DNA of 9,266 bases from Flavobacterium sp. (GCA_012032075.1 JAAURU010000117.1:1-9266), one strand, 5' to 3'; shown: positions 1 to 7,312, counted from the stretch's first letter. Made by a program: numbers and translations. The notes: generated by a model not told the origin, from the sequence alone.

Positions 1-119
1 TAAAATACATGGTATATCGAACGATGATTTCCAGAAACTAGTTAAAAAAGCAGAAGAAAAAGTGTCCTATTTCTAGATTATTTAATACTAAAATTACCTC
101 TACTGCTACTTTAGTATAG
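1..119 (+). CDS. OsmC/Ohr-family peroxide-resistance protein, C-terminal end (partial, frameshifted)
   Basis: Only the last ~40 residues of this gene are in the window; its start lies to the left. The first frame reads KIHGISNDDFQKLVKKAEEK and then hits a stop at 74-76. Removing one A from the A5 run at 57-61 restores a continuous reading through CPISRLFNTKITSTATLV to a TAG at 117-119. The pattern 'GIS..F..L...AE..CP(I/V)S..' followed by a 'TSTATL'-like final strand is the typical C-terminus of OsmC/Ohr proteins, and the Cys in CPIS matches the second conserved cysteine of the family. These proteins are cytoplasmic thiol-dependent peroxidases acting on organic hydroperoxides. The family call rests on a short tail, so the subfamily (OsmC, Ohr or YhfA-like) cannot be decided. 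The frameshift is probably a sequence error. Confidence 0.68.
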
Positions 120-183
120 TAGTTGTTTATTATTATAGTATAGAATTCGTAATAAATTAAGGAGTAAATTAAACTAAAATTTC

Positions 184-191
184 TATTTTTG
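184..191 (+). promoter_or_regulatory. Candidate -7 promoter element upstream of rocD
   Basis: TATTTTTG matches the Bacteroidota -7 consensus TAnnTTTG and lies 64 bases before the rocD start. No TTG is found 17-23 bases upstream to act as a -33 box, and such a motif is easily matched by chance in AT-rich DNA. The call is therefore tentative. The rest of the 120-255 gap shows nothing else I can name. Confidence 0.25.
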
Positions 192-255
192 TTGATAAGG
201 ATGATTTCTCTCCAATAAAGAAGGAATTGAAGATTAATAATCTAATACATTTATC

Positions 256-1536
256 ATGTCAGTTTTAGAAAAAATGAGTTCGGCAGAAGCTATTGCACTT
301 GAAGACAAATTTGGTGCACACAATTATCATCCACTACCAGTGGTTTTAAGTAAAGGAAATGGAGTATTTGTTTGGGATGTTGAAGGGAAAAAATACTATG
401 ATTTTCTTTCGGCTTACTCGGCAGTGAATCAAGGTCATTGTCACCCCAAAATTGTTGGTGCAATGATGGAACAAGCACAAACCCTAACTTTAACTTCGAG
501 AGCTTTTTACAATGATAAGCTTGGAGTATATGAAAAATACATGTCTGACTATTTTGGTTTTGACAAAGTTTTACCCATGAATACTGGTGCAGAAGCTGTG
601 GAAACGGCTTTAAAGATTTGTAGAAAATGGGCTTATGAGAAAAAAGGTATTCCAGAAAATGACGCGCAAATTATTGTTTGTGAAAATAATTTTCATGGTA
701 GAACGACTACTATTATTTCCTTTTCCAATGATGAAAATGCTCGTAAAAACTTTGGACCATACACTGCTGGTTTCATAAAAATTGCATATGATGATATTGA
801 TGCTTTAGAAAAAGCAATTACTGCCTCAAAAAACATTGCTGGTTTCTTAGTAGAACCTATTCAAGGTGAAGCTGGAGTTTATGTTCCAAGTACTGATTAT
901 TTAGCTAAAGCCAAAGCGCTTTGCGAAGCAAATAATGTTTTATTTATGGCAGATGAAGTACAAACTGGAATTGCTAGAACAGGTTCATTATTAGCCGTTT
1001 GCGGAAATTGTACTTGTGAAGCTAAGTGTGAAAAACAAGCCTCTTATGTACAGCCAGACGTTTTAATCTTAGGGAAAGCATTATCTGGAGGTGCGTATCC
1101 TGTTTCTGCTGTTTTAGCCAATGATAGCATCATGAATGTAATAAAGCCTGGGCAACACGGTTCTACTTTTGGTGGAAACCCTGTAGCAGCAGCTGTTGCT
1201 ATGGTTGCACTTGATATAGTTTCAGAAGAGAATTTAGCTCAAAATGCGAAAGCTTTAGGACAACTATTTAGAGATAAATTAAATGAGTATATTGTTACTA
1301 GTTCAATTGTAAAATTAGTTAGAGGAAAAGGGCTATTAAATGCTATAGTTATTAATGATACAGAAGATAGTGAAACAGCTTGGAATATTTGTATGAAATT
1401 AGCCGAAAATGGTTTATTGGCTAAGCCAACACATGGTAACATTATCCGTTTTGCACCACCATTAGTAATGACAGAATATCAACTCTTGGATTGTGTGGGA
1501 ATTATCATCAATACTTTAAAGGAATTTGAAAAATAA
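256..1536 (+). CDS. rocD: Ornithine aminotransferase (ornithine-oxo-acid transaminase)
   Basis: This intact 426-residue protein is a class III PLP-dependent aminotransferase. It moves the delta-amino group of ornithine to 2-oxoglutarate, giving glutamate-5-semialdehyde and glutamate, and links arginine/ornithine with proline and glutamate metabolism in the cytoplasm. Visible motifs are the N-terminal AHNYHPLPVVLSKG (21-34), FLSAYSAVNQGHCHP (50-64), the phosphate-binding NTGAEAVE (109-116), NFHGRT (145-150), the cofactor-contacting DEVQTG (233-238, Asp233) and the Schiff-base lysine in LGKALSGG (Lys274). A short insert, CGNCTCEAKC (249-258), carries four cysteines between DEVQTG and the catalytic lysine. 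I recall this insert from flavobacterial homologues but not from the Bacillus or human enzymes. The ATG at 256 is preceded by A/T-rich sequence without a Shine-Dalgarno site, which is normal for this phylum. The gene converges on the sod operon, with a shared terminator. No frameshift is seen. Confidence 0.95.
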   Translation: MSVLEKMSSAEAIALEDKFGAHNYHPLPVVLSKGNGVFVWDVEGKKYYDFLSAYSAVNQGHCHPKIVGAMMEQAQTLTLTSRAFYNDKLGVYEKYMSDYFGFDKVLPMNTGAEAVETALKICRKWAYEKKGIPENDAQIIVCENNFHGRTTTIISFSNDENARKNFGPYTAGFIKIAYDDIDALEKAITASKNIAGFLVEPIQGEAGVYVPSTDYLAKAKALCEANNVLFMADEVQTGIARTGSLLAVCGNCTCEAKCEKQASYVQPDVLILGKALSGGAYPVSAVLANDSIMNVIKPGQHGSTFGGNPVAAAVAMVALDIVSEENLAQNAKALGQLFRDKLNEYIVTSSIVKLVRGKGLLNAIVINDTEDSETAWNICMKLAENGLLAKPTHGNIIRFAPPLVMTEYQLLDCVGIIINTLKEFEK

Positions 1537-1551
1537 TTTATTATAGTAAAT

Positions 1552-1581
1552 AAAAAGAGTTTGCCCTAGCAAACTCTTTTT
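1552..1581. terminator. Bidirectional intrinsic terminator between rocD and sod
   Basis: There is a perfect 13-bp inverted repeat: arm AAAAAGAGTTTGC at 1552-1564, loop CCTA at 1565-1568, arm GCAAACTCTTTTT at 1569-1581. The A-run flanking one arm and the T-run flanking the other give a U-tract in both directions. It can therefore end rocD transcripts on the plus strand and the sod operon on the minus strand. The sod stop codon (1580-1582) overlaps the end of the right arm. Confidence 0.93.
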
Positions 1582-2479
1582 ATTCTTCCACTTTCTTTAT
1601 TTCTTCTTTCTTAACTTCTGTTGGTTTTTCTTTTACTTCAATAACCACTGGTTTAATGACATTTTCTTCCTTTGGTTTAGTAGGTGTGCTAACTTTTATT
1701 TCTGGTTTTAATTGATTTGCAGTTAATGAAGCTATATATTTTTTCCCTACTTTATCCCAGTTAATTTCTTCAAAAATTCCTTCAACATAACTTTTTCTAT
1801 TGTTTTGGTATTGTAAATAATATGCATGTTCCCATAAATCGATAGCTAAAATAGGTCTTCCTTTTACTTTAGCATCTGCCATAATAGGATTGTCTTGATT
1901 ATTTGTAGTAACAATCTCAAGTTTACCACCTTTGCCCACTATTAACCAAATCCAACCTGAACCAAAATGATTATTAGCATCAGAAATAAATTTATTTTTA
2001 AAAATACCGAAAGAAACAAAATCGTTATTAATTGCTTCTAGTAATTCTGCTTTTGGTTTTTTGGCACCTTTTGGAGTTAGAATTTCATAATATAAAGAAT
2101 GATTGTAATAACCACCAGCGTTATTTTTTAAATCTTGATTTTTATCTGTTACCTTTTCTAGTATATCATCAATAGATTTGTCTTCCCATTCCTTACTTTC
2201 TTCTACTAACTTATTTAGTTTATTAGTATATCCTAAATAGTGTTTTGAGTAGTGTATTTCCATTGTTCGCCCATCAATAATTGGCTCTAAAGCTTTATAT
2301 GGATAGGTAATTTTATACAATTGAAAAGTACCTCCATTTGTCTTAACATCGTTTGGATTTCCATATTTTACAGATGTTTCAATTTCTGGTTCAGGGAGTT
2401 GAACTTCAATTAAATCACTATTATTTTTACATGAAAGTAATATACTTGTAACTAATAATACCGTGTAGAATTTTATCAT
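1580..2479 (-). CDS. Superoxide dismutase, Mn/Fe family, predicted lipoprotein with Lys/Glu-rich tail
   Basis: This 299-residue protein converts superoxide to hydrogen peroxide and oxygen. The N-terminus is a lipoprotein signal (hydrophobic 3-16, lipobox LLSC, Cys17), so it should be exported and membrane-anchored rather than cytoplasmic. The SOD fold spans about 50-252. By alignment to E. coli MnSOD the metal ligands are His76 (MEIHYSKHY), His127 (GGYYNHSLYY), Asp214 and His218 (DLWEHAYY). Tyr84 matches the gateway tyrosine. Gly122-Gly123 near the second ligand together with Gln195 (TTNNQDNPIM) is the Mn-type arrangement. Tyr131 sits where most family members have Trp. A ~47-residue tail rich in Lys, Glu, Pro and Val follows the domain; bacterial SODs are usually near 200 residues. 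It is the last gene of the minus-strand operon, and its ATG overlaps the stop of the acyl-CoA-binding protein gene in an ATGA. The fold is certain; the metal is inferred. Confidence 0.93.
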   Translation of the reverse strand: MIKFYTVLLVTSILLSCKNNSDLIEVQLPEPEIETSVKYGNPNDVKTNGGTFQLYKITYPYKALEPIIDGRTMEIHYSKHYLGYTNKLNKLVEESKEWEDKSIDDILEKVTDKNQDLKNNAGGYYNHSLYYEILTPKGAKKPKAELLEAINNDFVSFGIFKNKFISDANNHFGSGWIWLIVGKGGKLEIVTTNNQDNPIMADAKVKGRPILAIDLWEHAYYLQYQNNRKSYVEGIFEEINWDKVGKKYIASLTANQLKPEIKVSTPTKPKEENVIKPVVIEVKEKPTEVKKEEIKKVEE

Positions 2480-2754
2480 ATATTACGTTCTTTCATAAGT
2501 TGGTTAATAATATCTATATATTGTTGTTTAGCTTCATCAATAGACAAATGCTTGACTTGCATCCAAGCATTTAATTTAAAAGCATTAATTAAATCTTGCG
2601 GATTTTGAACATGAATTGATGTTGTTCCACTAGAAGCTTGCTTATATAAACCATATAAAACTAATTGAACATCTTGAGGTACTGATTCTTGAGGAATAAG
2701 CTGTGCATTTTCAAAAGCTTTATCAAATAATATGTCTAAATCCTTACTGCTCAT
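2476..2754 (-). CDS. Acyl-CoA-binding protein (ACBP family)
   Basis: This 92-residue cytoplasmic protein is expected to bind and carry long-chain acyl-CoA esters. The family signature YGLYKQA is at 34-40. By alignment to bovine ACBP (offset +6), the ligand-contacting residues are all kept: Tyr34 (Tyr28), Lys38 (Lys32), Lys60 (Lys54) and Tyr79 (Tyr73). FKLNAW (59-64) and LSIDEAKQQYI (70-80) fit the third and fourth helices. The length is typical of the single-domain family. The ATG follows directly after the psd stop codon (TAA then ATG, no gap) and its own TGA overlaps the sod start, so it is translationally coupled to both neighbours. Its place behind cdsA and psd suggests a role in supplying or buffering acyl chains for lipid synthesis; that link is inferred from position only. 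Confidence 0.93.
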   Translation of the reverse strand: MSSKDLDILFDKAFENAQLIPQESVPQDVQLVLYGLYKQASSGTTSIHVQNPQDLINAFKLNAWMQVKHLSIDEAKQQYIDIINQLMKERNI

Positions 2755-3402
2755 TTATTTTTTACAAATAACTGTTTTAGCTCCTATTGCTATTTCACCT
2801 AATTTTACATTAACTTCAGTTCCTAACGGCAAATAAATATCCACTCTTGAACCAAATTTAATAAAACCCGCATCTTTTCCTTGTACAACTCGCATTCCTT
2901 CTTTTGCATAGTTTATAATTCGTCTAGCTAATGCACCTGCAATTTGCCTGTACATTACTTCACCATAAATTCTATTATTTATAACAACTGTTGTACGTTC
3001 ATTTTCTTCACTTGCTTTTGGATGCCAAGCCACTAAATACTTACCTGAGTGATATTTACTATATTTCACAACTCCATTAAGTGCATATCGAGTAACATGA
3101 ACATTTAAAGGAGACATAAAAATCGAAACCATTAAACGTTTATCTTTAAAATATTCTGGTTCAAAAACCTCTTCAATTACAACTACTTTTCCATCTACTG
3201 GTGCCAAAATATGATTGTCACTATTATCAACATCTCTTTTTGGATTTCTAAAAAATTGAAGAATTAAAATTAAAAACACTATTGAGAGTATAATTAACCC
3301 AATTCTAATCCATTGAATTGATATAAAATCTGATGCAAAAATAACTCCTACAACAATGGCAAGGGTTATTAAAATAATTTTGGCTCCTTCTTTATGAAAC
3401 AT
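2755..3402 (-). CDS. psd: Phosphatidylserine decarboxylase proenzyme
   Basis: This intact 215-residue protein decarboxylates phosphatidylserine to phosphatidylethanolamine at the inner membrane. Two hydrophobic segments (about 8-24 and 33-50) anchor it. The catalytic part follows with FFRNPKR (50-56), ILAPVDGKVV (65-74), MSPLNVHVTR (96-105) and the self-cleavage site FGSRVD (183-188). Cleavage between Gly184 and Ser185 would leave a beta chain of 184 residues and a short alpha chain starting with the Ser185-derived pyruvoyl group. The length and FGSR site match the short PSD-A type, not the longer E. coli type with LGST. Its 5' end overlaps the cdsA 3' end by 11 bases and its stop abuts the ACBP start, so co-translation is likely. 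CdsA makes the CDP-diacylglycerol that feeds phosphatidylserine synthesis; the linking synthase (pssA) is not in the window. Confidence 0.95.
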   Translation of the reverse strand: MFHKEGAKIILITLAIVVGVIFASDFISIQWIRIGLIILSIVFLILILQFFRNPKRDVDNSDNHILAPVDGKVVVIEEVFEPEYFKDKRLMVSIFMSPLNVHVTRYALNGVVKYSKYHSGKYLVAWHPKASEENERTTVVINNRIYGEVMYRQIAGALARRIINYAKEGMRVVQGKDAGFIKFGSRVDIYLPLGTEVNVKLGEIAIGAKTVICKK

Positions 3403-4203
3403 AATATAAAATTAAATAAAACAAATTAATAAATGGTACTACAAATATAATACTATCTAAACGATCTAATATTCCACCATGTCCTGGCATAATATTTCCC
3501 GAATCTTTTATTTCAGCAACTCTTTTAAATTTAGATTCAATTAAATCTCCGAGAGTACTAAAAATACTAATTATAATTGCTATTACAATCCAAATGTAGC
3601 TATTTTTTGTTTCAATATAATATTTTGAAAGTAGCATGCTACAAATAATAGTAAAAATAATTCCTCCAAGAAAACCTTCAATTGTTTTTTTAGGTGAAAC
3701 GCTTGGAAATAGTTTTCGTTTACCAAAATTCTTACCTACTAAATAAGCAAAAGTGTCATTTGTCCAAATACATATAAATATAGTAATGAGAATTTTTTCA
3801 TTGTATTTATTCTTTTGACCAATTGTAATATAATTTGTTAGAATAAAAGGGATTACAATATACCCTATCAGCAAAGTATATCTTGTTAGTAACTTGAACT
3901 TTGTTTTGTTAGAATCAAATAAATATAACAAAAGTTTTAAAGCTATAATAATAGAAAAAACAGATAGAAACGTCCACAGTTCAATAGTAATATCATTTTA
4001 TTCCATAGAAAAAAATACATTAAACTTGAAATTGGGATAGCAAAATAGAAGTTAAGTGATGCTAATTTACAAAATTCATAAACTGCAAGTATTAAAAAAA
4101 TACCAAAAAGAATTGCTAAACTCTCTTTAGAATATATTATGCAGCTTACTAACAAAAGAATATAAACAGCACCTGAAATGGCTCTCTTTAGTGTTTCATT
4201 CAT
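3392..4203 (-). CDS. cdsA: Phosphatidate cytidylyltransferase (CDP-diacylglycerol synthase), frameshifted in this sequence
   Basis: CdsA joins CTP and phosphatidic acid to give CDP-diacylglycerol, the branch point of bacterial phospholipid synthesis, in the inner membrane. The gene is in two frames. The N-terminal piece (MNETLKRAISGAVYILLL...) runs from 4203 to FFLWNK and then goes out of frame. The C-terminal piece carries WTNDTFAYLVGK and the family signature from about residue 224 (SKFKR, then KDSG, MPGHGGILDRLD). Adding one T (plus strand) to the T4 run at 3996-3999 joins them as FFLWNK-NDITIELWTFLSVF, an uninterrupted membrane protein of 270 residues, the normal length. Apparent starts downstream of the shift are artefacts. 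The protein is hydrophobic throughout, with several membrane segments. The ATG lies 1 nt after the LUD-gene stop and the 3' end overlaps psd by 11 nt. The break is most likely a sequence error. Confidence 0.93.
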
Positions 4204-4204
4204 A

Positions 4205-4810
4205 TTAAAGATCTTCTAACAAAAGCAAATATAGATTTTTGTGTGCAGTTCCATATTGCAGGAAATCTTCCTCTTTTGCTTTTTCGAAGTATTTTATTGT
4301 AGTAATATTTGTTGGATATTCTTTATCATATTTATTTTTGATATGCCTTAATCCATCACTTTTGCTATTTACAAACTGACTTGTAGTTGCAAAGACTACC
4401 ATATCTGTTGGTAAATCATTCGGTCTGTATTGCTTTAATTGATTAGAAGAAAAAAGAATCGACCCTTCACTAGCAATTAAATTTTCACAAGTAGAAAAAT
4501 AAAATTTTGGGTTTTGAGGATTGTTTTTGTAGGTAAGTTTATTCTCGTCTAATAAATGAAATAATTTTGGTTCATGACAAGTAACAACTGATTCAAACCA
4601 ATCATTCTCTTCTAAAATATTTATAAAATTATCAGAAACTTCGGCTAAATTTTCACAATATATAAATTTACCACCATTTTTTTTAAAATTATGTGTAAAC
4701 ATCTCATCTATAGGCAAAACAACTTCAGGAGCATAAGGGCTTTTTTCAGCATCTTTATCGCTCTTATTTTTATTTCCTGTATTTCCAAAAATTTTTCTAA
4801 AAAGACTCAT
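4205..4810 (-). CDS. LUD-domain protein (LutC/YkgG-like)
   Basis: This is an intact 201-residue cytoplasmic protein. Residues 1-30 form a basic, probably flexible leader (MSLFRKIFGN, then many Lys/Asn/Asp). About 40-200 resembles the LUD domain known from LutC of the lactate-utilisation complex: a strand-rich core with STCENLIASEGSILFS (106-121) in the place of the usual 'A.TGT(I/V)' turn, then LPTDMVVFAT (133-142). LutB and LutA are not beside it, and the gene heads a phospholipid operon (LUD, cdsA, psd, ACBP, sod), with only one base between its stop and the cdsA ATG. A role in lactate oxidation is therefore doubtful. I know LUD-like proteins are commonly found next to ftsH and cdsA in flavobacteria, but their function there is not established to my knowledge. 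A terminator separates it from ftsH, and a candidate promoter lies 37 bases upstream. Confidence 0.8.
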   Translation of the reverse strand: MSLFRKIFGNTGNKNKSDKDAEKSPYAPEVVLPIDEMFTHNFKKNGGKFIYCENLAEVSDNFINILEENDWFESVVTCHEPKLFHLLDENKLTYKNNPQNPKFYFSTCENLIASEGSILFSSNQLKQYRPNDLPTDMVVFATTSQFVNSKSDGLRHIKNKYDKEYPTNITTIKYFEKAKEEDFLQYGTAHKNLYLLLLEDL

Positions 4811-4847
4811 GTATTTTTAGTAAGTATTTCATTTCTCTAGTGCGTAT

Positions 4848-4855
4848 CAAAGATA
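4848..4855 (-). promoter_or_regulatory. Candidate -7 promoter element for the LUD-cdsA-psd-ACBP-sod operon
   Basis: On the minus strand the site reads TATCTTTG, a full match to TAnnTTTG. It lies 37 bases before the LUD-gene ATG and immediately after the T9 tract of the ftsH terminator, sharing its last T. The -33 position falls inside the terminator stem and has no TTG. The operon needs some promoter after the terminator, which supports the site; the match alone is weak. Confidence 0.45.
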
Positions 4856-4856
4856 A

Positions 4857-4897
4857 AAAAAAACTTAGTTCTTTCGGGGAAAGGACTAAGTTTTTTT
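4857..4897 (-). terminator. Intrinsic terminator downstream of ftsH
   Basis: The arms are 4857-4875 and 4879-4897 (plus strand: A7, CTTAGT, T, CTTTC, loop GGG, GAAAG, G, ACTAAG, T7). They pair over 19 positions with one G-U wobble. On the minus strand the stem is followed by an unbroken T9 tract, which makes it a strong terminator for rsfS-ftsH. It lies 18 bases after the ftsH stop. The plus strand also has a T7 tract, but no plus-strand gene runs into it. Confidence 0.93.
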
Positions 4898-4915
4898 AAC
4901 TTTTACACAAAATGA

Positions 4916-6843
4916 CTATTCTTTATATTCAGAAGCATCAACTTCAATCACTTTTTCATGAGGTCTATTTCCAAAAATAGCTTCTAAATCATCTTTAAAA
5001 ATAACTTCTTTCTCAATTAAAATATCAGCTAACTGAATTAGTTTATCTTTATTATCTTCTAATAAATTAACTGCTCTTTTATATTGATTTTCAATTAACA
5101 ATGAAATTTCTTCATCTATTACTCTAGCGGTTTCCTCAGAATAAGGTTTTGAAAAACTATACTCACTTTGACCTGATGAATCATAATAAGTTATATTTCC
5201 AAGTTTTTCATTTAATCCATAAATAGTAACCATTGCTCTTGCTTGTTTTGTCACTTTTTCAAGATCACTTAAAGCTCCAGTAGATATTTTATCGAAAATT
5301 ACTTTCTCAGCAGCTCTTCCACCCATTGTAGCACACATTTCGTCAAGCATTTGTTCTGGACGAACTATTAATCTTTCTTCAGGTAAATACCACGCTGCAC
5401 CAAGACTTTGACCTCTAGGAACTATTGTAACTTTAACTAAAGGAGCCGCATGTTCAAGCATCCAACTAACTGTAGCATGTCCAGCCTCATGAATTGCTAT
5501 TGCTCTTTTTTCATTTGGTGTTACAATTTTATTTTTCTTTTCAAGACCACCTACAATTCTATCAACTGCATCTAAAAATCTTGTTTGTCAACTGCTTTTT
5601 TATCTTTTCTAGCTGCAATTAGAGCCGCTTCATTACAAACATTTGCAATATCAGCTCCCGAAAAACCAGGAGTTTGTTTTGCTAAAAACTCTGTATCTAA
5701 TTCTTCCGATTTTTTAATTGGCTTTAAATGTACTTCAAAAATTTCTTTACGTTCTCTAATATCTGGTAAATCAACATAAATTTGTCTATCAAAACGACCA
5801 GCACGCATTAAAGCTTTATCTAAAACATCTGCTCTATTAGTAGCTGCTAAAACGATAACATTAGTATTAGTACCAAAACCGTCCATTTCTGTTAACAACT
5901 GATTCAATGTGTTTTCTCTTTCATCATTTGAACCAGACATATTGCTTTTTCCACGTGCTCTACCAACAGCATCAATTTCATCAATAAAAATAATAGAGGG
6001 TGATTTTTCTTTAGCTTGTTTAAACAAATCTCTTACACGAGAAGCACCAACACCCACAAACATTTCAACAAAATCAGAACCTGATAAAGAAAAGAAAGGC
6101 ACCTTTGCTTCACCAGCAACCGCTTTTGCTAATAAGGTTTTACCTGTTCCTGGAGGTCCTACTAATAAAGCTCCTTTTGGAATTTTACCACCTATTGAAG
6201 TGTATTTTTCGGGAGTTTTTAAAAATTCTACAATTTCTTGAATTTCTTCTTTTGCTCCTTCAAGTCCAGCTACATTTTCAAAAGTTACTTTAATATCGGT
6301 TTTTTCATCAAAAAGTTTTGCTTTAGATTTTCCAATACTAAAGATTTGACCACCTCCACCACCTGAACCACCAGACATTCTTCTCATCATGAAAATCCAA
6401 ACACCTATTAACAACACAAATGGAAGTATAAATGTAAGTAATTCTCCCCAAGCACTTTCTGGTTCAATATCGTATTCTGTTAGAAGCCCTTTTTTCTTAG
6501 CTTCTATAAGCTCTTTCTGAAAAATCTCTCTATCACCTATTTCCACAACATAATGAGGCCCTTTTTCATTTAAGTTACCCATTATATTGTCTTTCGCATT
6601 AGCGTGTTCTTTATTTCCTAAAGCTTCTTTTTTTAGAAAAATTTTGGCTTTAGTATTATTAAAAATTACTTTTTCAATTTGATTAGAATCTAAATATTCA
6701 TTAAACTTAGATAAAGTAGTTGATTTAGGACTATTAAAATCAAAACCACCACCTAGTATATTAATAAGTAAAAAAACTCCTAATATAAGTCCATATATCA
6801 ACCATGGACTAAATTTAATTTTTGGATTTTTATTTTCAGACAT
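4916..6843 (-). CDS. ftsH: ATP-dependent zinc metalloprotease FtsH, frameshifted in this sequence
   Basis: FtsH is a hexameric inner-membrane AAA+ protease that degrades misfolded membrane proteins and selected regulators. From the N-terminus: membrane segment about 14-30, extracytoplasmic domain about 35-130, second segment about 134-153, a Gly-rich linker, Walker A GPPGTGKT (229-236), pore motif MFVGVG (261-266), Walker B IIFIDEIDA (284-292) and the second region of homology with the AGRFDR arginines (348-353). The first frame stops after AVDKQDF. Adding one A (plus strand) to the A5 run at 5574-5578 restores LDAVDRIVGGLEKKNKIV and the zinc site HEAGH (452-456), with the third ligand expected at Asp527 (STGALSDLEKV). 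The repaired protein is 642 residues, the usual length. The start at 6843 is 8 bases after the rsfS stop. Because FtsH is a core protease and all parts are present, the shift is probably an error. Confidence 0.96.
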
Positions 6844-6851
6844 ATTCTTTT

Positions 6852-7218
6852 TTAGTATTTACTTTCTATAGAAGTTATTTTTGCATCACCCCAAAGGCTT
6901 TCAATGTTGTAATATTCTCTTATGTGAGTTTGAAAACGTGGACAACAATGTTAACGAAATCCATCAAAACCCATTCGGCATTTTCCATTCCTTCTACATG
7001 CCAAGGTTTTTCTTTCAATTCTTTTGAAACCACTTTTTGTATTGAATTTGCGATTGCAACTACCTGGGTATTTGAGTTACCGTTACATACTATGAAATAA
7101 TCGCACACTGTATTATCAATTTCTCTAAGATCTAATATATCTATATCAGCACCTTTAACATCTTCTATTCCTTTAATGATATTAGCTAATAAATCGTCGT
7201 TACTATTATTTTTGCCAT
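6852..7218 (-). CDS. rsfS: Ribosome silencing factor RsfS (Iojap family), two frameshifts in this sequence
   Basis: RsfS binds ribosomal protein uL14 on the large subunit and blocks subunit joining when nutrients are low. The gene is split into three frames. The start is MAK at 7218; adding one base to the T5 run at 7209-7213 (plus strand) gives MAKNNSNDDLLANIIKGIED. Adding one base to the A4 run at 6933-6936 turns VHVFKLT-stop into VHVFQTHIREYYNIESLWGD, ending at a TAA at 6852-6854. The repaired protein has 122 residues, the normal family size. Family motifs are CDYFIVCNGNS (39-49), KPWHVEG (71-77), WVLMD (83-87), VHVF (93-96), REYY (101-104) and LWGDA (109-113). It sits 8 bases before ftsH, an arrangement familiar from Bacteroidota, and diverges from birA. 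Confidence 0.93.
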
Positions 7219-7238
7219 TTAAATTTTTAAGTTTTATG

Positions 7239-7246
7239 CAAAGTTA
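7239..7246 (-). promoter_or_regulatory. -7 promoter element for rsfS-ftsH
   Basis: The minus strand reads TAACTTTGC, an exact match to the Bacteroidota TAnnTTTG element with the frequent C after it. It lies 20 bases before the rsfS ATG, so the transcript would start about 12-15 bases ahead of the start codon. No TTG occurs 17-23 bases further upstream. Confidence 0.55.
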
Positions 7247-7261
7247 CCATTTTTTGTGTTT

Positions 7262-7269
7262 TATTTTTG
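7262..7269 (+). promoter_or_regulatory. Candidate -7 promoter element for birA
   Basis: TATTTTTG matches TAnnTTTG and lies 43 bases before the birA ATG, in the 94-base divergent region shared with rsfS. No correctly spaced -33 TTG is present, and the stretch is so T-rich that a chance match is likely. Confidence 0.3.
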
Positions 7270-7312
7270 AATGTTAACAAAAGATTAAAAAAAAACTTTA
7301 CTTTATCTATAT

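Noticed and set aside
112..143. Direct repeat TAGTATAG at 112-119 and 136-143 between the OsmC tail and rocD
   Set aside because: It is only 8 bases in AT-rich DNA, and one copy lies over the OsmC stop codon; a chance repeat is likely.
290..1442. Minus-strand open frames inside rocD (290-478, 1239-1442)
   Set aside because: They are antisense to an intact and clearly recognised aminotransferase.
3392..4203. Two separate membrane proteins instead of one CdsA
   Set aside because: The two pieces join exactly with one added base in a T run and together match CdsA length and order; the apparent TTG start of the second piece is internal.
5585..6293. Several plus-strand open frames opposite ftsH (5585-5779, 5909-6241, 6105-6293)
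   Set aside because: They are antisense to the strongly conserved FtsH AAA+ domain and have no recognisable domain; they are frame shadows.
6822..7100. A 92-residue plus-strand open frame opposite rsfS
   Set aside because: The minus strand encodes the conserved RsfS core here, and the plus-strand protein resembles nothing.
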